56,257 bases of DNA from Candidatus Cottocaccamicrobium excrementipullorum (GCA_018713255.1 DVFL01000025.1:1-56257), one strand, 5' to 3'; counted from the stretch's first letter, positions 1-9,581 are shown. The notes: generated by a model not told the origin, from the sequence alone. Numbers and translations: made by a program.

Positions 1-689
1 GGCTCGATGGTAGTAATGGTGTCCGGCGTATCCGTAACAGTGGTTGACGGGGTATCCGTCAGATCCGTATGGGTGGGACCTCCGCCTCCTCCGTTATTTC
101 CTCCGCCGCCACCGCCGTGGCTTCCCCCTCCCGGATTATCCGGGGTATCGGGCTGGCTCTTGGGATAACAGTTTACTTCATAATTCCAGGTGTTGGTCTC
201 CTCATCCAGCACCGGAAGGGTGGTCAGGAAGGGACTCATGGTCACGTTGTCCGACGTCCCCTCTCTCTGGCACACCAGATACAATCCTGTGGACAGGCCG
301 GTGAATCTGGCCTCTCCGTTGGAAGTGGTCTGGACAGCCGTTTCCTCAATCTTCTGATCCAGGGCGTACTGGTCCAGGAGCTGGGAAGCTTTCAGAAGAT
401 CCTCCGCTGTGCTTAAGTGATGGATATCCGCTCCAGAACCCTGGAAACTTTCCGTCAGCTCATAACGCCCCTGGCTTCCGTCCCATTCTCCTGCCTTATA
501 AACGGCAATGGTGGCCGTCTTGTTTGTGGTGGTCTCTTCCACCGTCTTCAAATCAATGGCCAGCGCTCCCTGCCTTGCCGTATCGATTCCTGCTGTGTCC
601 GCAGCAAACACGGCCTGGCAGAAGCATACTGTCATCATCAATGCCGTCAGAAAAGCTGCCATCTTACTTTTTCTTCTTTTCCTGTTCAT
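1..689 (-). CDS. Minor pilin subunit, N-terminal part (3' end outside window)
   Basis: The reading frame opens 26 nt inside the end of the sortase gene and stays open to the window edge (about 229 codons). It begins with a basic stretch (MNRKRRKSK) and a hydrophobic segment ending in VFAAD, a typical signal peptide with a cleavage site near residue 30. The body resembles pilin folds of the prealbumin/Cna-B kind (GLSTGLYLVCQ near residue 130), followed by a proline- and glycine-rich linker and a Thr/Asp-rich stretch near the window edge. AAGGAAG about 5 nt upstream supports this start; an ATG at 662 is the alternative. Its place directly after a class C sortase and a major pilin suggests a minor or basal pilin, but the sorting signal lies beyond the window, so the subunit class is inferred. 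Confidence 0.8.
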   Translation of the reverse strand, partial: MNRKRRKSKMAAFLTALMMTVCFCQAVFAADTAGIDTARQGALAIDLKTVEETTTNKTATIAVYKAGEWDGSQGRYELTESFQGSGADIHHLSTAEDLLKASQLLDQYALDQKIEETAVQTTSNGEARFTGLSTGLYLVCQREGTSDNVTMSPFLTTLPVLDEETNTWNYEVNCYPKSQPDTPDNPGGGSHGGGGGGNNGGGGGPTHTDLTDTPSTTVTDTPDTITTIE

Positions 690-1596
690 GGCTTCCTTCT
701 TTCTTCTCTGTCTTGCTGCCTTCAGCGTTTTTCCCGGTTTTCTTTCCCGGCATCAGAAGTCCCAGCAAAATCGCTGCAGCAAATGCCGTCGCTGCAATTA
801 AGATCCATTGTCTCTCACTCAGGCCGTTTCCACGCTCCTCCGGCGGAAGGTCCGAGTTCTCCGGCGCCGGTTTCATGGGCACCTTTTCTTCATAATTTCC
901 ATCATACTCCACCCTGGTTCCCCGCACCAGAAGCCGGTGGCTGTTAATGCCGTAGGGAGTACAGGTGACCAGAGTGACGTAATTCTCCCCTTGGGTAATC
1001 CCCAGGCTGTCTAACTCTGAGGGAAGTACCGTCTGGATCTGGTCAATTTCATATTCCAGGATGTCTCCCAGAACCCGGATATAAAAGATATCCCCCACCT
1101 CCAGGCGGTCCAGATCCGTAAAGAGTCTGGCGGAGGGAAGTCCCCGGTGGCCGGTAAGGATGGCGTGGGTGCTCTCTCCCCCGATGGGGAGGGAGGAGCC
1201 CAGGTAGTGGCCTGCGGCTACCTGAAGGACGCCCTCGCTGGTGCCGTGGTAGATGGGGAGGTTCACATCAATGGAGGGAATACGGATTACCGCCATGATG
1301 CCGTCCCCGCCTACGTTCAGCAGGGATTCGTAAGGGCTGTCCTCCCGTTCCGTCTCCGCCGTGGCCGCTGCGCTTAAGCTGTTAAACTGGGTGAGATAAG
1401 CGTTGTACGCCGCCGCATCCTCCAGCTCCTGGGAATAGTCCTCCGGGGGAAGTTCTTCCGCCAATTGGTTGTAAGCGGCTATCGCCCTGGAGGAATTCCG
1501 TTCATTCAGATAATCGCTGACGGACGGATACAGAAGGATACCAAGGCCCGCAAGGAAGATTAATCCGATGATGATATTCGCCAGTTTTCGTCTCAT
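664..1596 (-). CDS. Class C (pilin-polymerising) sortase
   Basis: This 310-residue membrane transpeptidase should join pilin subunits through isopeptide bonds at the outer face of the membrane. Visible features are an N-terminal membrane segment (about residues 5-24), a DSPY lid-like motif near residue 87, the catalytic His in TGHRGL (H150), the catalytic Cys in TLVTCTPYG (C212), the Arg nine residues later (R221, HRLLVRG), a second hydrophobic segment near residues 268-287 and a Lys-rich C-terminus. Two membrane segments plus a lid are usual for class C and not for housekeeping class A. It follows the major pilin by about 80 nt and overlaps the next pilin gene by 26 nt, so the three are probably co-transcribed. 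The family call is secure; substrate choice is inferred from the adjacent LPSTG and LPETG proteins. Confidence 0.93.
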   Translation of the reverse strand: MRRKLANIIIGLIFLAGLGILLYPSVSDYLNERNSSRAIAAYNQLAEELPPEDYSQELEDAAAYNAYLTQFNSLSAAATAETEREDSPYESLLNVGGDGIMAVIRIPSIDVNLPIYHGTSEGVLQVAAGHYLGSSLPIGGESTHAILTGHRGLPSARLFTDLDRLEVGDIFYIRVLGDILEYEIDQIQTVLPSELDSLGITQGENYVTLVTCTPYGINSHRLLVRGTRVEYDGNYEEKVPMKPAPENSDLPPEERGNGLSERQWILIAATAFAAAILLGLLMPGKKTGKNAEGSKTEKKEGSHEQEKKKK

Positions 1597-1676
1597 GAGG
1601 GCCTTTCGTTCCTTTCTGTTTGGTAATTTTTGTTACAGTAAATGGTAAATATTTGTGTTGCTAATGTTTTGCTTAA

Positions 1677-3263
1677 TTATGCTCTTTTTCTTCTCACTAC
1701 AAAGAATACTGCGCCTGCCATTAATACGATGCCAGCTGCGTAGAAGATGGTGGTACCGATGCCGCCGGTGGAGGGAAGGGTTGCGCCAGTGCCATTCTCA
1801 ATTTTACCAGATACGGTTCCGTTCCCTGGGGTAGTACTCGTGCTAATTGTATTCTCAACACTTCCAGTTAATCCTGTCATATCGCCATCATCATCATATG
1901 TTGGTGTAATTACAATCTTAACCGGATCTTCTAAGCGATTATAACCAGCGGGTGCTTCGGTTTCCTTTAAATAATAAGTTCCTTGATTTAATCCTTTTAT
2001 TACGATGTTCTCAGTAGCAGAACTAACTATGGTATCACCTGTCGATGCATCGGGATCAACAATATAAGTAGCTGTTTCACCCACTTGACTTACCTTAACT
2101 TCTACAGTGCAGTCCTCATTTGAATACAGCTTAAACTTCGCATTGTCTAACCTTGCCTGTGTATCTTTATCAACTTTATTAATATCTACCGTAAATGTAT
2201 AAACCTTTACGGTTGGGCCAGGCACAGTTCCTGTTCCTGTTCCGTTAGGATCATTAGAAAAGTTTAAATCTACTCTGTTTTCATTTCCTGTCGATCCGAT
2301 TACAGCATTCTCATTTAATTCAGCTTTATACAAAACAGTTATCGTTTCACCACCAGTGGCATTAATCGGATCAGCCTTCACATTATTAATCGTTACAACT
2401 AATTTGTGTCTATATACAGTCCCTTCAACAGGATTCTCAACTACCTGACCGTCCTCGCCAATAGCGTTATAGTCCCAGTCATATCCCGTAATTTCGTTAT
2501 TGCCAATCGAAACCTTAACGATCTCATTATAAGTTAAACCAGCAGATAATGTATCCTCAAATTCAAGCTTGTATGTTTCATAATCATCAAAGGCCGTACC
2601 ACTTGGCAACGTTGCGCTCAATTCAAAATAAATCTCATCTCCAACTTCATAATCTCTTCCATCATCTTCGATAGTCTCTCCATCTTCATTAACTATCTCT
2701 TTGTCAGGGGTCGGTGTATTCACAACCTTCGGAGAAATTTCAACATCTTTCACAACTTCTAAAATTATGCTTGAAATTACATCACTTGCATTGTTAGAAG
2801 TATCTTTGATCAAATAATATCCTGGAGCAGTTACTACAATTGCATTATTTCCAGATGGAACAGTATTGTCGTTTTTCAAATAATCTGATGCTATTCTTGC
2901 GAATTTCTGAATATCCGCATGATCATCCTGGGTAATATTTCCTAATACTTTTGCAACATCAGCAGCAGACACCACAGTATCAGGCTCGGGACTAAAATCT
3001 ATTGTTTCAAATTCTTCTAACTTTAAGTCCGCTAATAACTCCGTTCCATCTACATCAGTTCCCCATTCAATATTGGTTAATGTGTCTTTTCCATCTACAG
3101 CGTCTAAGTTACCAGCAAAAATCTGGTACGCCTTGTAAGTATGGCCCTCAGAAGGGTTAGTGATTGTAATCGTATAAGTATCTGCAGCCATCGCCGGTGC
3201 TGCCATCGCCAGCACCATAATCACGGTTAAGATAAGACTTAAAACTTTTTTCATCTTTTTCAT
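1677..3263 (-). CDS. Major pilin subunit with LPSTG sorting signal
   Basis: This secreted shaft pilin of about 528 residues is expected to be polymerised by the sortase encoded next to it. The start used is the ATG of MKKMKKVLSLIL: an AAGGAAAGGA stretch precedes it and a signal peptide follows directly, ending AMAAD; an upstream in-frame ATG at 3332 would add an implausible 23 residues. The N-terminal domain (FAGNLDAVDG, GYYLIKDTS) matches SpaA-type pilin domains. A PTPDKEIV segment follows in a pilin-motif-like position, then a Cna-B type domain with the E-box YYLKETEAPAGYN. The C-terminus has LPSTGG, a hydrophobic helix and RRKRA. The gene is noticeably more AT-rich than the sortase beside it. 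The role is inferred from family architecture and neighbours. Confidence 0.92.
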   Translation of the reverse strand: MKKMKKVLSLILTVIMVLAMAAPAMAADTYTITITNPSEGHTYKAYQIFAGNLDAVDGKDTLTNIEWGTDVDGTELLADLKLEEFETIDFSPEPDTVVSAADVAKVLGNITQDDHADIQKFARIASDYLKNDNTVPSGNNAIVVTAPGYYLIKDTSNNASDVISSIILEVVKDVEISPKVVNTPTPDKEIVNEDGETIEDDGRDYEVGDEIYFELSATLPSGTAFDDYETYKLEFEDTLSAGLTYNEIVKVSIGNNEITGYDWDYNAIGEDGQVVENPVEGTVYRHKLVVTINNVKADPINATGGETITVLYKAELNENAVIGSTGNENRVDLNFSNDPNGTGTGTVPGPTVKVYTFTVDINKVDKDTQARLDNAKFKLYSNEDCTVEVKVSQVGETATYIVDPDASTGDTIVSSATENIVIKGLNQGTYYLKETEAPAGYNRLEDPVKIVITPTYDDDGDMTGLTGSVENTISTSTTPGNGTVSGKIENGTGATLPSTGGIGTTIFYAAGIVLMAGAVFFVVRRKRA

Positions 3264-3417
3264 AACTTTTCTTTTTCCTTTCCTTGTTTTTTGATAATAT
3301 TTTTCATTCAGAAATTCTGAATGTAGATCCACTTACGTTTTCTTCTCTCCCCTTTCTTCATTATTTCAAGAATTGCATTTTCCTACCTTCTACCACAATT
3401 CTTTGTTTTCTATGTAT

Positions 3418-3447
3418 CTCTGCGAAGGCGGTTGCACCTTCGCAGAG
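3418..3447 (-). other. Strong hairpin between adhesin and major pilin genes
   Basis: An 11-bp perfect inverted repeat (CTCTGCGAAGG / CCTTCGCAGAG, 8-nt loop) sits just after the adhesin stop codon. No U-run follows it on the minus strand, so it does not look like a standard intrinsic terminator. It could be an RNA processing or stabilising element that separates adhesin and pilin expression. Confidence 0.6.
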
Positions 3448-3465
3448 GTAACATCATAAATTTAA

Positions 3466-6400
3466 TCAACGGTCGTTTCTGCGTCTTCTGTTCATATGAA
3501 CTTCAACGCCTGCCATCATTGCAGCAAGGAGAAGAAGCACCCAGCCAAATTCTTTGATTAGACCAAGACCTGGACCGCCGGTTTCGGGGAGTTTAACTCC
3601 AGAAAAATTGTATACTGTCAGGAAATCCTTTCCTTTATCCAAATACTTATCATTATTCATCGAAGAGTTAACAATAAAATTATCAACAAGATTCGAATCA
3701 ACTCCGCCAATCATTCCATAATGACCATAATCATCATTTCCACCAGTAGCATAATTTCCTTTTTGATTAAGCTTTAATTCGATCTTGATTGGTTCAGGAA
3801 GCAGCTCATATCCATCTTCTGTTGCTGTTTCTTTTAAATAATAAATTGTTTCACCATCATTAAGCCATACTGTTTCGCCATTTGTTAACGTTGACTGTCC
3901 ATCATTTAAAAAACCTAATCCAATCTCAATTATGCCATCTGATTTGGGTGAGTAAGATCCAATATAATATTGATCAGCCTCAGTAAATCCTCCTGTTTCA
4001 TTTCCACGATACAATTTAAACGCTACTTTAGAATTGCTGGGAAATGACGATATACCGTCCAATACCTTTTTCACATTTAGTGAATAGTAATAACGATCTA
4101 ACTTCGGAACTCCGATTTCAATATCATCTCCTGTATCCTGGTCTGTATCCACAATACTTTCCGTGTCTCCGTCAATGTCAACATAAGACAAGGCGATCCT
4201 TTTATTTGTATAATCTGCCCAGGTTGAATTTTTAAAATCATCAGCAACCCTTACATAAAAAGTATATTGCTTTTCTTCTCTAGTGATAGTCCCTACATTT
4301 ACTGTGTATGTATTATCATTATGAGAAACATCATCACTATTTTGATAACCAAGCTCTTCCACTTCATCGTCAGAAAGCGCTGTAAATTGTTCTGATAATA
4401 CATCAGTAAAGCTAGCATTTGTACCTGCATACTGAATCTGTTCTGCGATTTCCATCAATACGTCAGATATTTGATCGATATACTCAACATCATAATATCT
4501 ATAATCACTGCTGATTTGCCTTAAATAGCTTGCATCCTCCTCACTCATTTCTATTCCCACGGAATAGATATGAACTCCATAATTTTCTTTTAAATCTTGC
4601 GCTAATGGAACAATTCTATCCGTATCTTCCGAATTCGGCTCATTGGGCACACCATCCGAAATAAAAATCATATATTTATCCCGTCCGTCTCCATACTGAT
4701 CCGCTTTGAAAATATTTTTTGCCATCGTCAGAGCATCATAATAAGATGTTCCTCCAAAAGCATCCGTGATCGCAATTGCTCTTGCCAAATCGCCATTCGT
4801 ATTTTCATCCTCTTTAGAACGAAATCCGACTGAACTTTCTGTATGATTAACTGGATCTCGATTATTGGAGGAAAATGGAACATATGCCACTCGATTATTA
4901 TTATTTTCTGATTCTGTCAAGAATAAATCTACAATCCTTTGAGCAGCTTCCTTTGCCTGTCCCATTCTTTCTGGATATTGCTGTCCTGTGAGTCGATAAC
5001 TCATACTTCCTGATTTATCTAATACCAACATCACATCAACGCCTTGATTTTCCGGTTCACCTTTAACCGTAAGATCAATTCTCGCAATTCCATTCTCATA
5101 ATCCACCCAACTGGCGGTTTTGGTTGCCTCCACATCACCCGGCTGCAATTCTCCGACTGTTCCAGAACCACTTTCTGATGGGCTTACACTATACTCTTCT
5201 TCTTCAGCTTTATAAAGAGCATAAACCCTAGTTCCACCTCTAATATAAGTATTTTCTGAAAAGCCGATCTCCTCGCTGTCCTCACTAAGCTTATTGCTCT
5301 TATTATTATCCATATATACCCATCCATTAAACACAGCCCCATCATATGTTGGAGCATTGTTGCCCCGAGGTATATCGCTTCGCTTAATGTGAGGATTAGT
5401 TGGGCCTCCCGTAATATATACTCGCTTTTCGGTGCTTCCATCTGAAGAAAATTGACCTCCATTTGCATCGAAAATCACATAATTCTTTTTGGTAAATGCA
5501 AAATACACCTCCACATTTCGGCTTTGCAAATCTATATAATCTGTATCCATATTAGCAGATCGTGCAATTCCTTCAAAATCATAAGATGAAGTTAAGCGAA
5601 TTGCTTCCAAATTTTTCATCTCATCATTCTGAAGAACATAAGCTTCATGAAAATAATAATTACTGTTTTTTAAGAAATTACTATTCTCAATAATGTCGTC
5701 CGCCACTTGATGTATCTGCATTGAACTGCCTCGAGTAAAATTAACATTTACATTTCCATTAATACCAATTGACTGACCATCCTCATCAACAATATTAACA
5801 CTTAATGTAACATCATCGTCTCCTGACCAAACCAGAGTATATATACTGAAATGCGACACCTCAGCCTCGATCTCCCGCACGCCTTCATCTCCGCTGATCT
5901 CAATCGCCTGCCGCCCTTCAGTATTCAGCTCAATGTTGTCTGCCGTCAGATGATCCACTACGGGCATTTCTTCGGTTCCGCCTAAGGCAGCCTCTACGGT
6001 TTCCGTAGGCGTTTCCAGAGCGGCGATTTCAATCTTATCCGCTTCTTTGCTGGCTTCTTCAATCCGGTCTCCGGAGAATCTTACAGTAACGTAATTGCTG
6101 TCGCCCCAGGTATTATTAAGCTTCTTGCCGTTGAGCATCAGGTTAATGTCATAGGCCAGTACAGCAGTGATATTGGAGGCTTCTTCTGTCTCCTCTCCCG
6201 TCTCCTCGTCAGCCCGGTCATCTGCATTTTCCTCTGAAGACTCCTCATCATCCAAGAAGATGGCGGCTTCTACTTCTCCTTCCATCTTTGCCCGGACTGC
6301 CGGTTCCACCTGTTCCGTTACCTCTTCTACCGTCAGCTCAGTTCCTGCCGGCAGGATGCCTTCCCTGGCTTCTACGGTAACCGTCACGCCGTTCACCGTC

Positions 6401-8160
6401 TTTTCCTGATGGAACGCGGGATGTGATCCGTTTGCTGATTCCACCATGACGATCTGTACTTCCTGATCTTCTAACACGGATGGAATCGTGTAGTAAACAA
6501 TATCATTCTCTTCGATTTCGCCATCCTGATCCTCTGTAGAAAGGGCATCAGATGGACTGGCGATTCTGGCCCGGAGCGCTTCTGAACGGCTTGCCACAAC
6601 AGAACGATCTGCCTGCTCCAGCGCCTGTCCATTCGCTGTTGCCTGAATAATGGAATAGCCTACCTGAGGCCGGATGCCGAAGGTAACCTGGGCCTCATCC
6701 CGTACCAGTTCCGGAGCCTGAATCAGTTCTGCGGTTCCCACCGGTTCGAAGCTGTATGTAATCAGATGAGCTCCTTCAATCAGCTCTTCTGCGTTCGCTC
6801 CGATTTCTTCCAGGGAAATCACATATGCTCTGGCGGTTACGGTCTCATTTAAGGAAACTGCGTTGTACAGCTTTCCGTCAAGATATCCCTTCTTCTCAAA
6901 GATCTCTTCTTCCGGGCTGAGTTCATCTTCATCCTCATCATCCCCTGTATATTCTTCCTCTGCTTTCTCGTCAGAATCCTGATCTCGTTCTGCCTGAGAA
7001 GAAGAAGCCAGAGAAACCATTACTGACGCAACCTGATTTCGGGATCGGCTCAGCTGAATATTTTCTACTTCTTCTCCTTCGTCTTCCTTCTGCTCTTCTT
7101 GAACAGAAGCTTCTTCCTGATTGGAATCTATCTCATCTTCTCCCTGAACGGCACTCTCTTCCTCTGAAGCCTCCGCTCCTTCTTCTGCCGCATCATCTTC
7201 TTCCGGCTGAATCTCCGGTTCTGCTTCCGTTTCCGGTTCTGCTATCTCTTCCGTTTCTTCCATTCCCTCTGTACTGGCTGGAAGTGTTTCTTCTGGAAGG
7301 ATAACTTCTCCCTGTTCCTGCTGGTTTTCTCCAGGCTCCGATTCTTCAACCGGGGCAGAATCATCAGCAGCGGTTTCTGCAGGAGGCTTTGCATTCTCCT
7401 CCTCATTCTTTCCTTCTGCTGCGCTTTCTTCTGCCGCCAAGGAATCCATGGCTTCTGAACCGTTCATTTCCGCAGCAGACTCAGTGACGTTTTCTTCAGC
7501 TTCATTGCTTCCATTCTCTCCAGAATACATCGGCTCAGACACATCACTGCCTGTCCCGCTGCTGCTTCCTGAACCGCCTCCTGTGATCACTTGAGGAGTT
7601 CCTATTTCAAGGGCTGTTTCAAAGGGCCGCACAGTGGCAAATCCCGTCTGGTACCCATCAATGTTCAGCCGTGCTGCCGCAGGCTCATCATTGCCGTTTA
7701 CATATAAAAATACAAGTTCTTCTTCGCCGGTCAGCGCATAGCTGGCAGGATCTCCATCTTCAGCAATTCGAAGAAACACTCGAAGTTCAATGCTGCCTGT
7801 GCCTTTCACAGTTTCGATTTCAGGAAAAATCTCAAACAACGTCCCATCTGCATCAAGCAGTTTTTCATAATCTTCCACTAGATTTTGATCACTTCCGTTG
7901 ATCTGAAAAAAATCTTCTCCGATTGGTTCGTCATTCTCAATCGCTTCCTCTGCCGCTTTTCGAATATCTTCTACATGCAGACGAAACTCCTCTCTTTCCA
8001 TCTCCGAACCGGCAATAGCGTTAATTGCTGAGCTCCCCATATTGGTAAATGCAATGGAAAAGGCCAGCAGAAATGCCCAGAATCCTTTCGTTTTCCGCCA
8101 TCTCTCCATAGGACTAACGCCTTTTTTCCGGCTTCTTCCTTTCTGCGTTGTTTGACTCAT
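3466..8160 (-). CDS. Giant LPETG-anchored tip adhesin with VWA domain
   Basis: This 1564-residue surface protein is the likely pilus tip. It has a long basic N-terminus with a signal-peptide-like hydrophobic segment (residues 27-50), a mixed domain to about residue 195, a very Glu/Ser-rich low-complexity region (about 205-430), further domains, an InlB-like B-repeat region (YVIFDANGGQFS, near 890), a von Willebrand A domain with MIDAS motif DKSGS (near 1047), a Cna-B type domain with YYLKETATEDGYE, and LPETGG near 1523 followed by a membrane helix and RRRR. Its ATG overlaps the stop of the preceding small ORF (TAATG), implying translational coupling. Codon use shifts near 5.83 kb: the N-terminal half is GC-rich, the VWA half AT-rich. 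VWA tip adhesins normally bind host proteins; the ligand is unknown. Confidence 0.92.
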   Translation of the reverse strand: MSQTTQKGRSRKKGVSPMERWRKTKGFWAFLLAFSIAFTNMGSSAINAIAGSEMEREEFRLHVEDIRKAAEEAIENDEPIGEDFFQINGSDQNLVEDYEKLLDADGTLFEIFPEIETVKGTGSIELRVFLRIAEDGDPASYALTGEEELVFLYVNGNDEPAAARLNIDGYQTGFATVRPFETALEIGTPQVITGGGSGSSSGTGSDVSEPMYSGENGSNEAEENVTESAAEMNGSEAMDSLAAEESAAEGKNEEENAKPPAETAADDSAPVEESEPGENQQEQGEVILPEETLPASTEGMEETEEIAEPETEAEPEIQPEEDDAAEEGAEASEEESAVQGEDEIDSNQEEASVQEEQKEDEGEEVENIQLSRSRNQVASVMVSLASSSQAERDQDSDEKAEEEYTGDDEDEDELSPEEEIFEKKGYLDGKLYNAVSLNETVTARAYVISLEEIGANAEELIEGAHLITYSFEPVGTAELIQAPELVRDEAQVTFGIRPQVGYSIIQATANGQALEQADRSVVASRSEALRARIASPSDALSTEDQDGEIEENDIVYYTIPSVLEDQEVQIVMVESANGSHPAFHQEKTVNGVTVTVEAREGILPAGTELTVEEVTEQVEPAVRAKMEGEVEAAIFLDDEESSEENADDRADEETGEETEEASNITAVLAYDINLMLNGKKLNNTWGDSNYVTVRFSGDRIEEASKEADKIEIAALETPTETVEAALGGTEEMPVVDHLTADNIELNTEGRQAIEISGDEGVREIEAEVSHFSIYTLVWSGDDDVTLSVNIVDEDGQSIGINGNVNVNFTRGSSMQIHQVADDIIENSNFLKNSNYYFHEAYVLQNDEMKNLEAIRLTSSYDFEGIARSANMDTDYIDLQSRNVEVYFAFTKKNYVIFDANGGQFSSDGSTEKRVYITGGPTNPHIKRSDIPRGNNAPTYDGAVFNGWVYMDNNKSNKLSEDSEEIGFSENTYIRGGTRVYALYKAEEEEYSVSPSESGSGTVGELQPGDVEATKTASWVDYENGIARIDLTVKGEPENQGVDVMLVLDKSGSMSYRLTGQQYPERMGQAKEAAQRIVDLFLTESENNNNRVAYVPFSSNNRDPVNHTESSVGFRSKEDENTNGDLARAIAITDAFGGTSYYDALTMAKNIFKADQYGDGRDKYMIFISDGVPNEPNSEDTDRIVPLAQDLKENYGVHIYSVGIEMSEEDASYLRQISSDYRYYDVEYIDQISDVLMEIAEQIQYAGTNASFTDVLSEQFTALSDDEVEELGYQNSDDVSHNDNTYTVNVGTITREEKQYTFYVRVADDFKNSTWADYTNKRIALSYVDIDGDTESIVDTDQDTGDDIEIGVPKLDRYYYSLNVKKVLDGISSFPSNSKVAFKLYRGNETGGFTEADQYYIGSYSPKSDGIIEIGLGFLNDGQSTLTNGETVWLNDGETIYYLKETATEDGYELLPEPIKIELKLNQKGNYATGGNDDYGHYGMIGGVDSNLVDNFIVNSSMNNDKYLDKGKDFLTVYNFSGVKLPETGGPGLGLIKEFGWVLLLLAAMMAGVEVHMNRRRRNDR

Positions 8161-8324
8161 TATTCTCTCCCTTCCCTCTCAATCGCTGCATCCATCAGCC
8201 TGATCAACTCCAGCATGCTGCGGAAGCTTTCCGTCTGGTTGTTGTCAATCCAGGTAACCTGCCCCTGCCAGGTAGCATTCTCCTGGCTGATGATGCGTAC
8301 CACAAATGTATCTTTCCTTTCCAT
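8160..8324 (-). CDS. 54-residue small protein of the pilus operon
   Basis: This short ORF lies in another frame across the end of the regulator gene. It has an ideal ribosome binding site (AGAGGAG, 7 nt before the ATG), and its stop overlaps the adhesin start as TAATG. The product begins MERKDTFVVRIISQEN, contains ATWQGQVTWID and ends in an amphipathic helix-like segment (MLELIRLMDAAIE). It has no signal peptide or membrane segment, so a cytoplasmic role is likely. Strong initiation signals, coupling at both ends and a protein-like composition argue that it is real and not a frameshifted tail of the regulator. I do not know a function. The position suggests a partner of the regulator or a link that sets adhesin translation. 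Confidence 0.75.
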   Translation of the reverse strand: MERKDTFVVRIISQENATWQGQVTWIDNNQTESFRSMLELIRLMDAAIEREGRE

Positions 8325-9546
8325 TCCCGCGCTCCTCTTTTCTGGGGCCTTCCGTCCTCTGTATCAGGAATTCCATGGTCCAGCCATGGCTCTCCTCTGT
8401 TTCCGTCCATTTCCGGTTCAGCCGGTCCGCAATCTTTTTTCCGTCCTTTTCTCTGGCATTGATTAACAGCACCAGGAATTGTTTGCTGCTGTAGCGGGTA
8501 TAGACGTCCCCGCTTCGAATCTCCCCTGCTAAAACCTGTCTGAATCCTTCCATCTTCTCTTCCAGCTGATCTGCCGGTGTATCTTCTTCATTCACCGCTT
8601 CTTCATTCATGGTGCACACCATTAAGGTGGAGGGAACTTTCGACCGCTCTTCCATGCGCACCAGTACCCGGTAGACATCCAGGAAGCTGGGATAACTGCA
8701 GCAATAGGCTCCCTGCCTCTCCTCGTCTTCCATCAGCACGTCCTTAATACCCGTCATGGCATTGGCTAGAAAATACATCTGTCCTCCCCGGTTTCGATAC
8801 CGGGCTACAGTTTTTTCTAAGGTACTGATTCCCAGCTCTTCATAGAAAATATCTGAAGCTTCCTCATAAACTTTCATGGCTTCGTGATACCGGTTTAATG
8901 CCATAAGACAATCAATCTGTACTGCCTGCCACTCATCGTAGGGATGAATCCGACTGGCCATGGTGCACATTTCAAGAAGCTTTTCATACTCGCCCTGATT
9001 CTTCAGCCTGGAACATAAATCGCTTAAACTGTCAAAATACCATTTCTGATAATGAGCTTCTTCTTCCGCCGCCCAGGCCTCTCCGCCCAGCATGGGAAGA
9101 AATTGTCCCCGGTAATTTTGACAATATTCCCATTCCAATCTCTGTTTTTCTTTGGGTTCCGGGCGGTTTCGCATCTGGTCGATCAGCTCGTCCAGAAGGG
9201 CTGTATCCGAAGTCAGATCATAATCCAGAGAAAAATAATACTGACCGTTTTTCTGTACAATATACTTTCCTTCTGGGAAATGCGACCGTTCCATAATCTT
9301 CCTCATGAGATATACCCGCTGCCGGAAATTATTCATTCCTCGCTCCCGGTCTCCGTTCTCTCCCTGCAGGATTTCCAAAAGGTCTTTCCGCTCTACCCCT
9401 CGTCTCCCTGCCTTCAGAAGAACCAGAAGAATCTGCATGGTTTTTGTCTGGGGATTAGCTGAGATCGGCAGTTCTCTGCCCTGGTAACTCAGACTGAATC
9501 CTCCCAAAAACTGAGCATAAAAACCAGTATATGGCCGTTCCTTCAA
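8245..9546 (-). CDS. BTAD-type transcriptional activator (SARP-like), pilus operon regulator
   Basis: This DNA-binding regulator of about 433 residues has a winged-helix segment (LGGFSLSYQGRELPIS through the QRVYLMRKIM region), then a bacterial transcriptional activator domain of helical repeats (EMCTMASRIHPYDEWQAVQIDCLMALNRYHEAMKVY is split here as EMCTMASRIHPYDEW and CLMALNRYHEAMKVY), then a C-terminal domain (LDVYRVLVRMEERS, VYTRYSSKQFLVLL) resembling a degenerate GGDEF-like fold. The start used is TTG at 9546, 7 nt after AAGGGGGG; upstream in-frame codons to 9729 read through a region with regulatory dyads and no plausible protein. It is first in the minus-strand pilus operon and overlaps the next small gene, so control of the operon is the natural inference. 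The inducing signal is unknown. Confidence 0.82.
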   Translation of the reverse strand: MKERPYTGFYAQFLGGFSLSYQGRELPISANPQTKTMQILLVLLKAGRRGVERKDLLEILQGENGDRERGMNNFRQRVYLMRKIMERSHFPEGKYIVQKNGQYYFSLDYDLTSDTALLDELIDQMRNRPEPKEKQRLEWEYCQNYRGQFLPMLGGEAWAAEEEAHYQKWYFDSLSDLCSRLKNQGEYEKLLEMCTMASRIHPYDEWQAVQIDCLMALNRYHEAMKVYEEASDIFYEELGISTLEKTVARYRNRGGQMYFLANAMTGIKDVLMEDEERQGAYCCSYPSFLDVYRVLVRMEERSKVPSTLMVCTMNEEAVNEEDTPADQLEEKMEGFRQVLAGEIRSGDVYTRYSSKQFLVLLINAREKDGKKIADRLNRKWTETEESHGWTMEFLIQRTEGPRKEERGNGKERYICGTHHQPGECYLAGAGYLD

Positions 9547-9581
9547 CCGGATCCCCCCTTCTTCTCTTTTCACATACTTGA

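Noticed and set aside
7000-7550. Tandem repeats in the acidic part of the adhesin
   Set aside because: The stretch is Glu/Ser-rich low complexity without a regular repeat unit.
8204-8410. Possible frameshift at the end of the BTAD regulator, as a second frame continues coherently
   Set aside because: The second frame has its own AGAGGAG site and ATG and ends in TAATG at the adhesin start, so it reads as a separate small gene.
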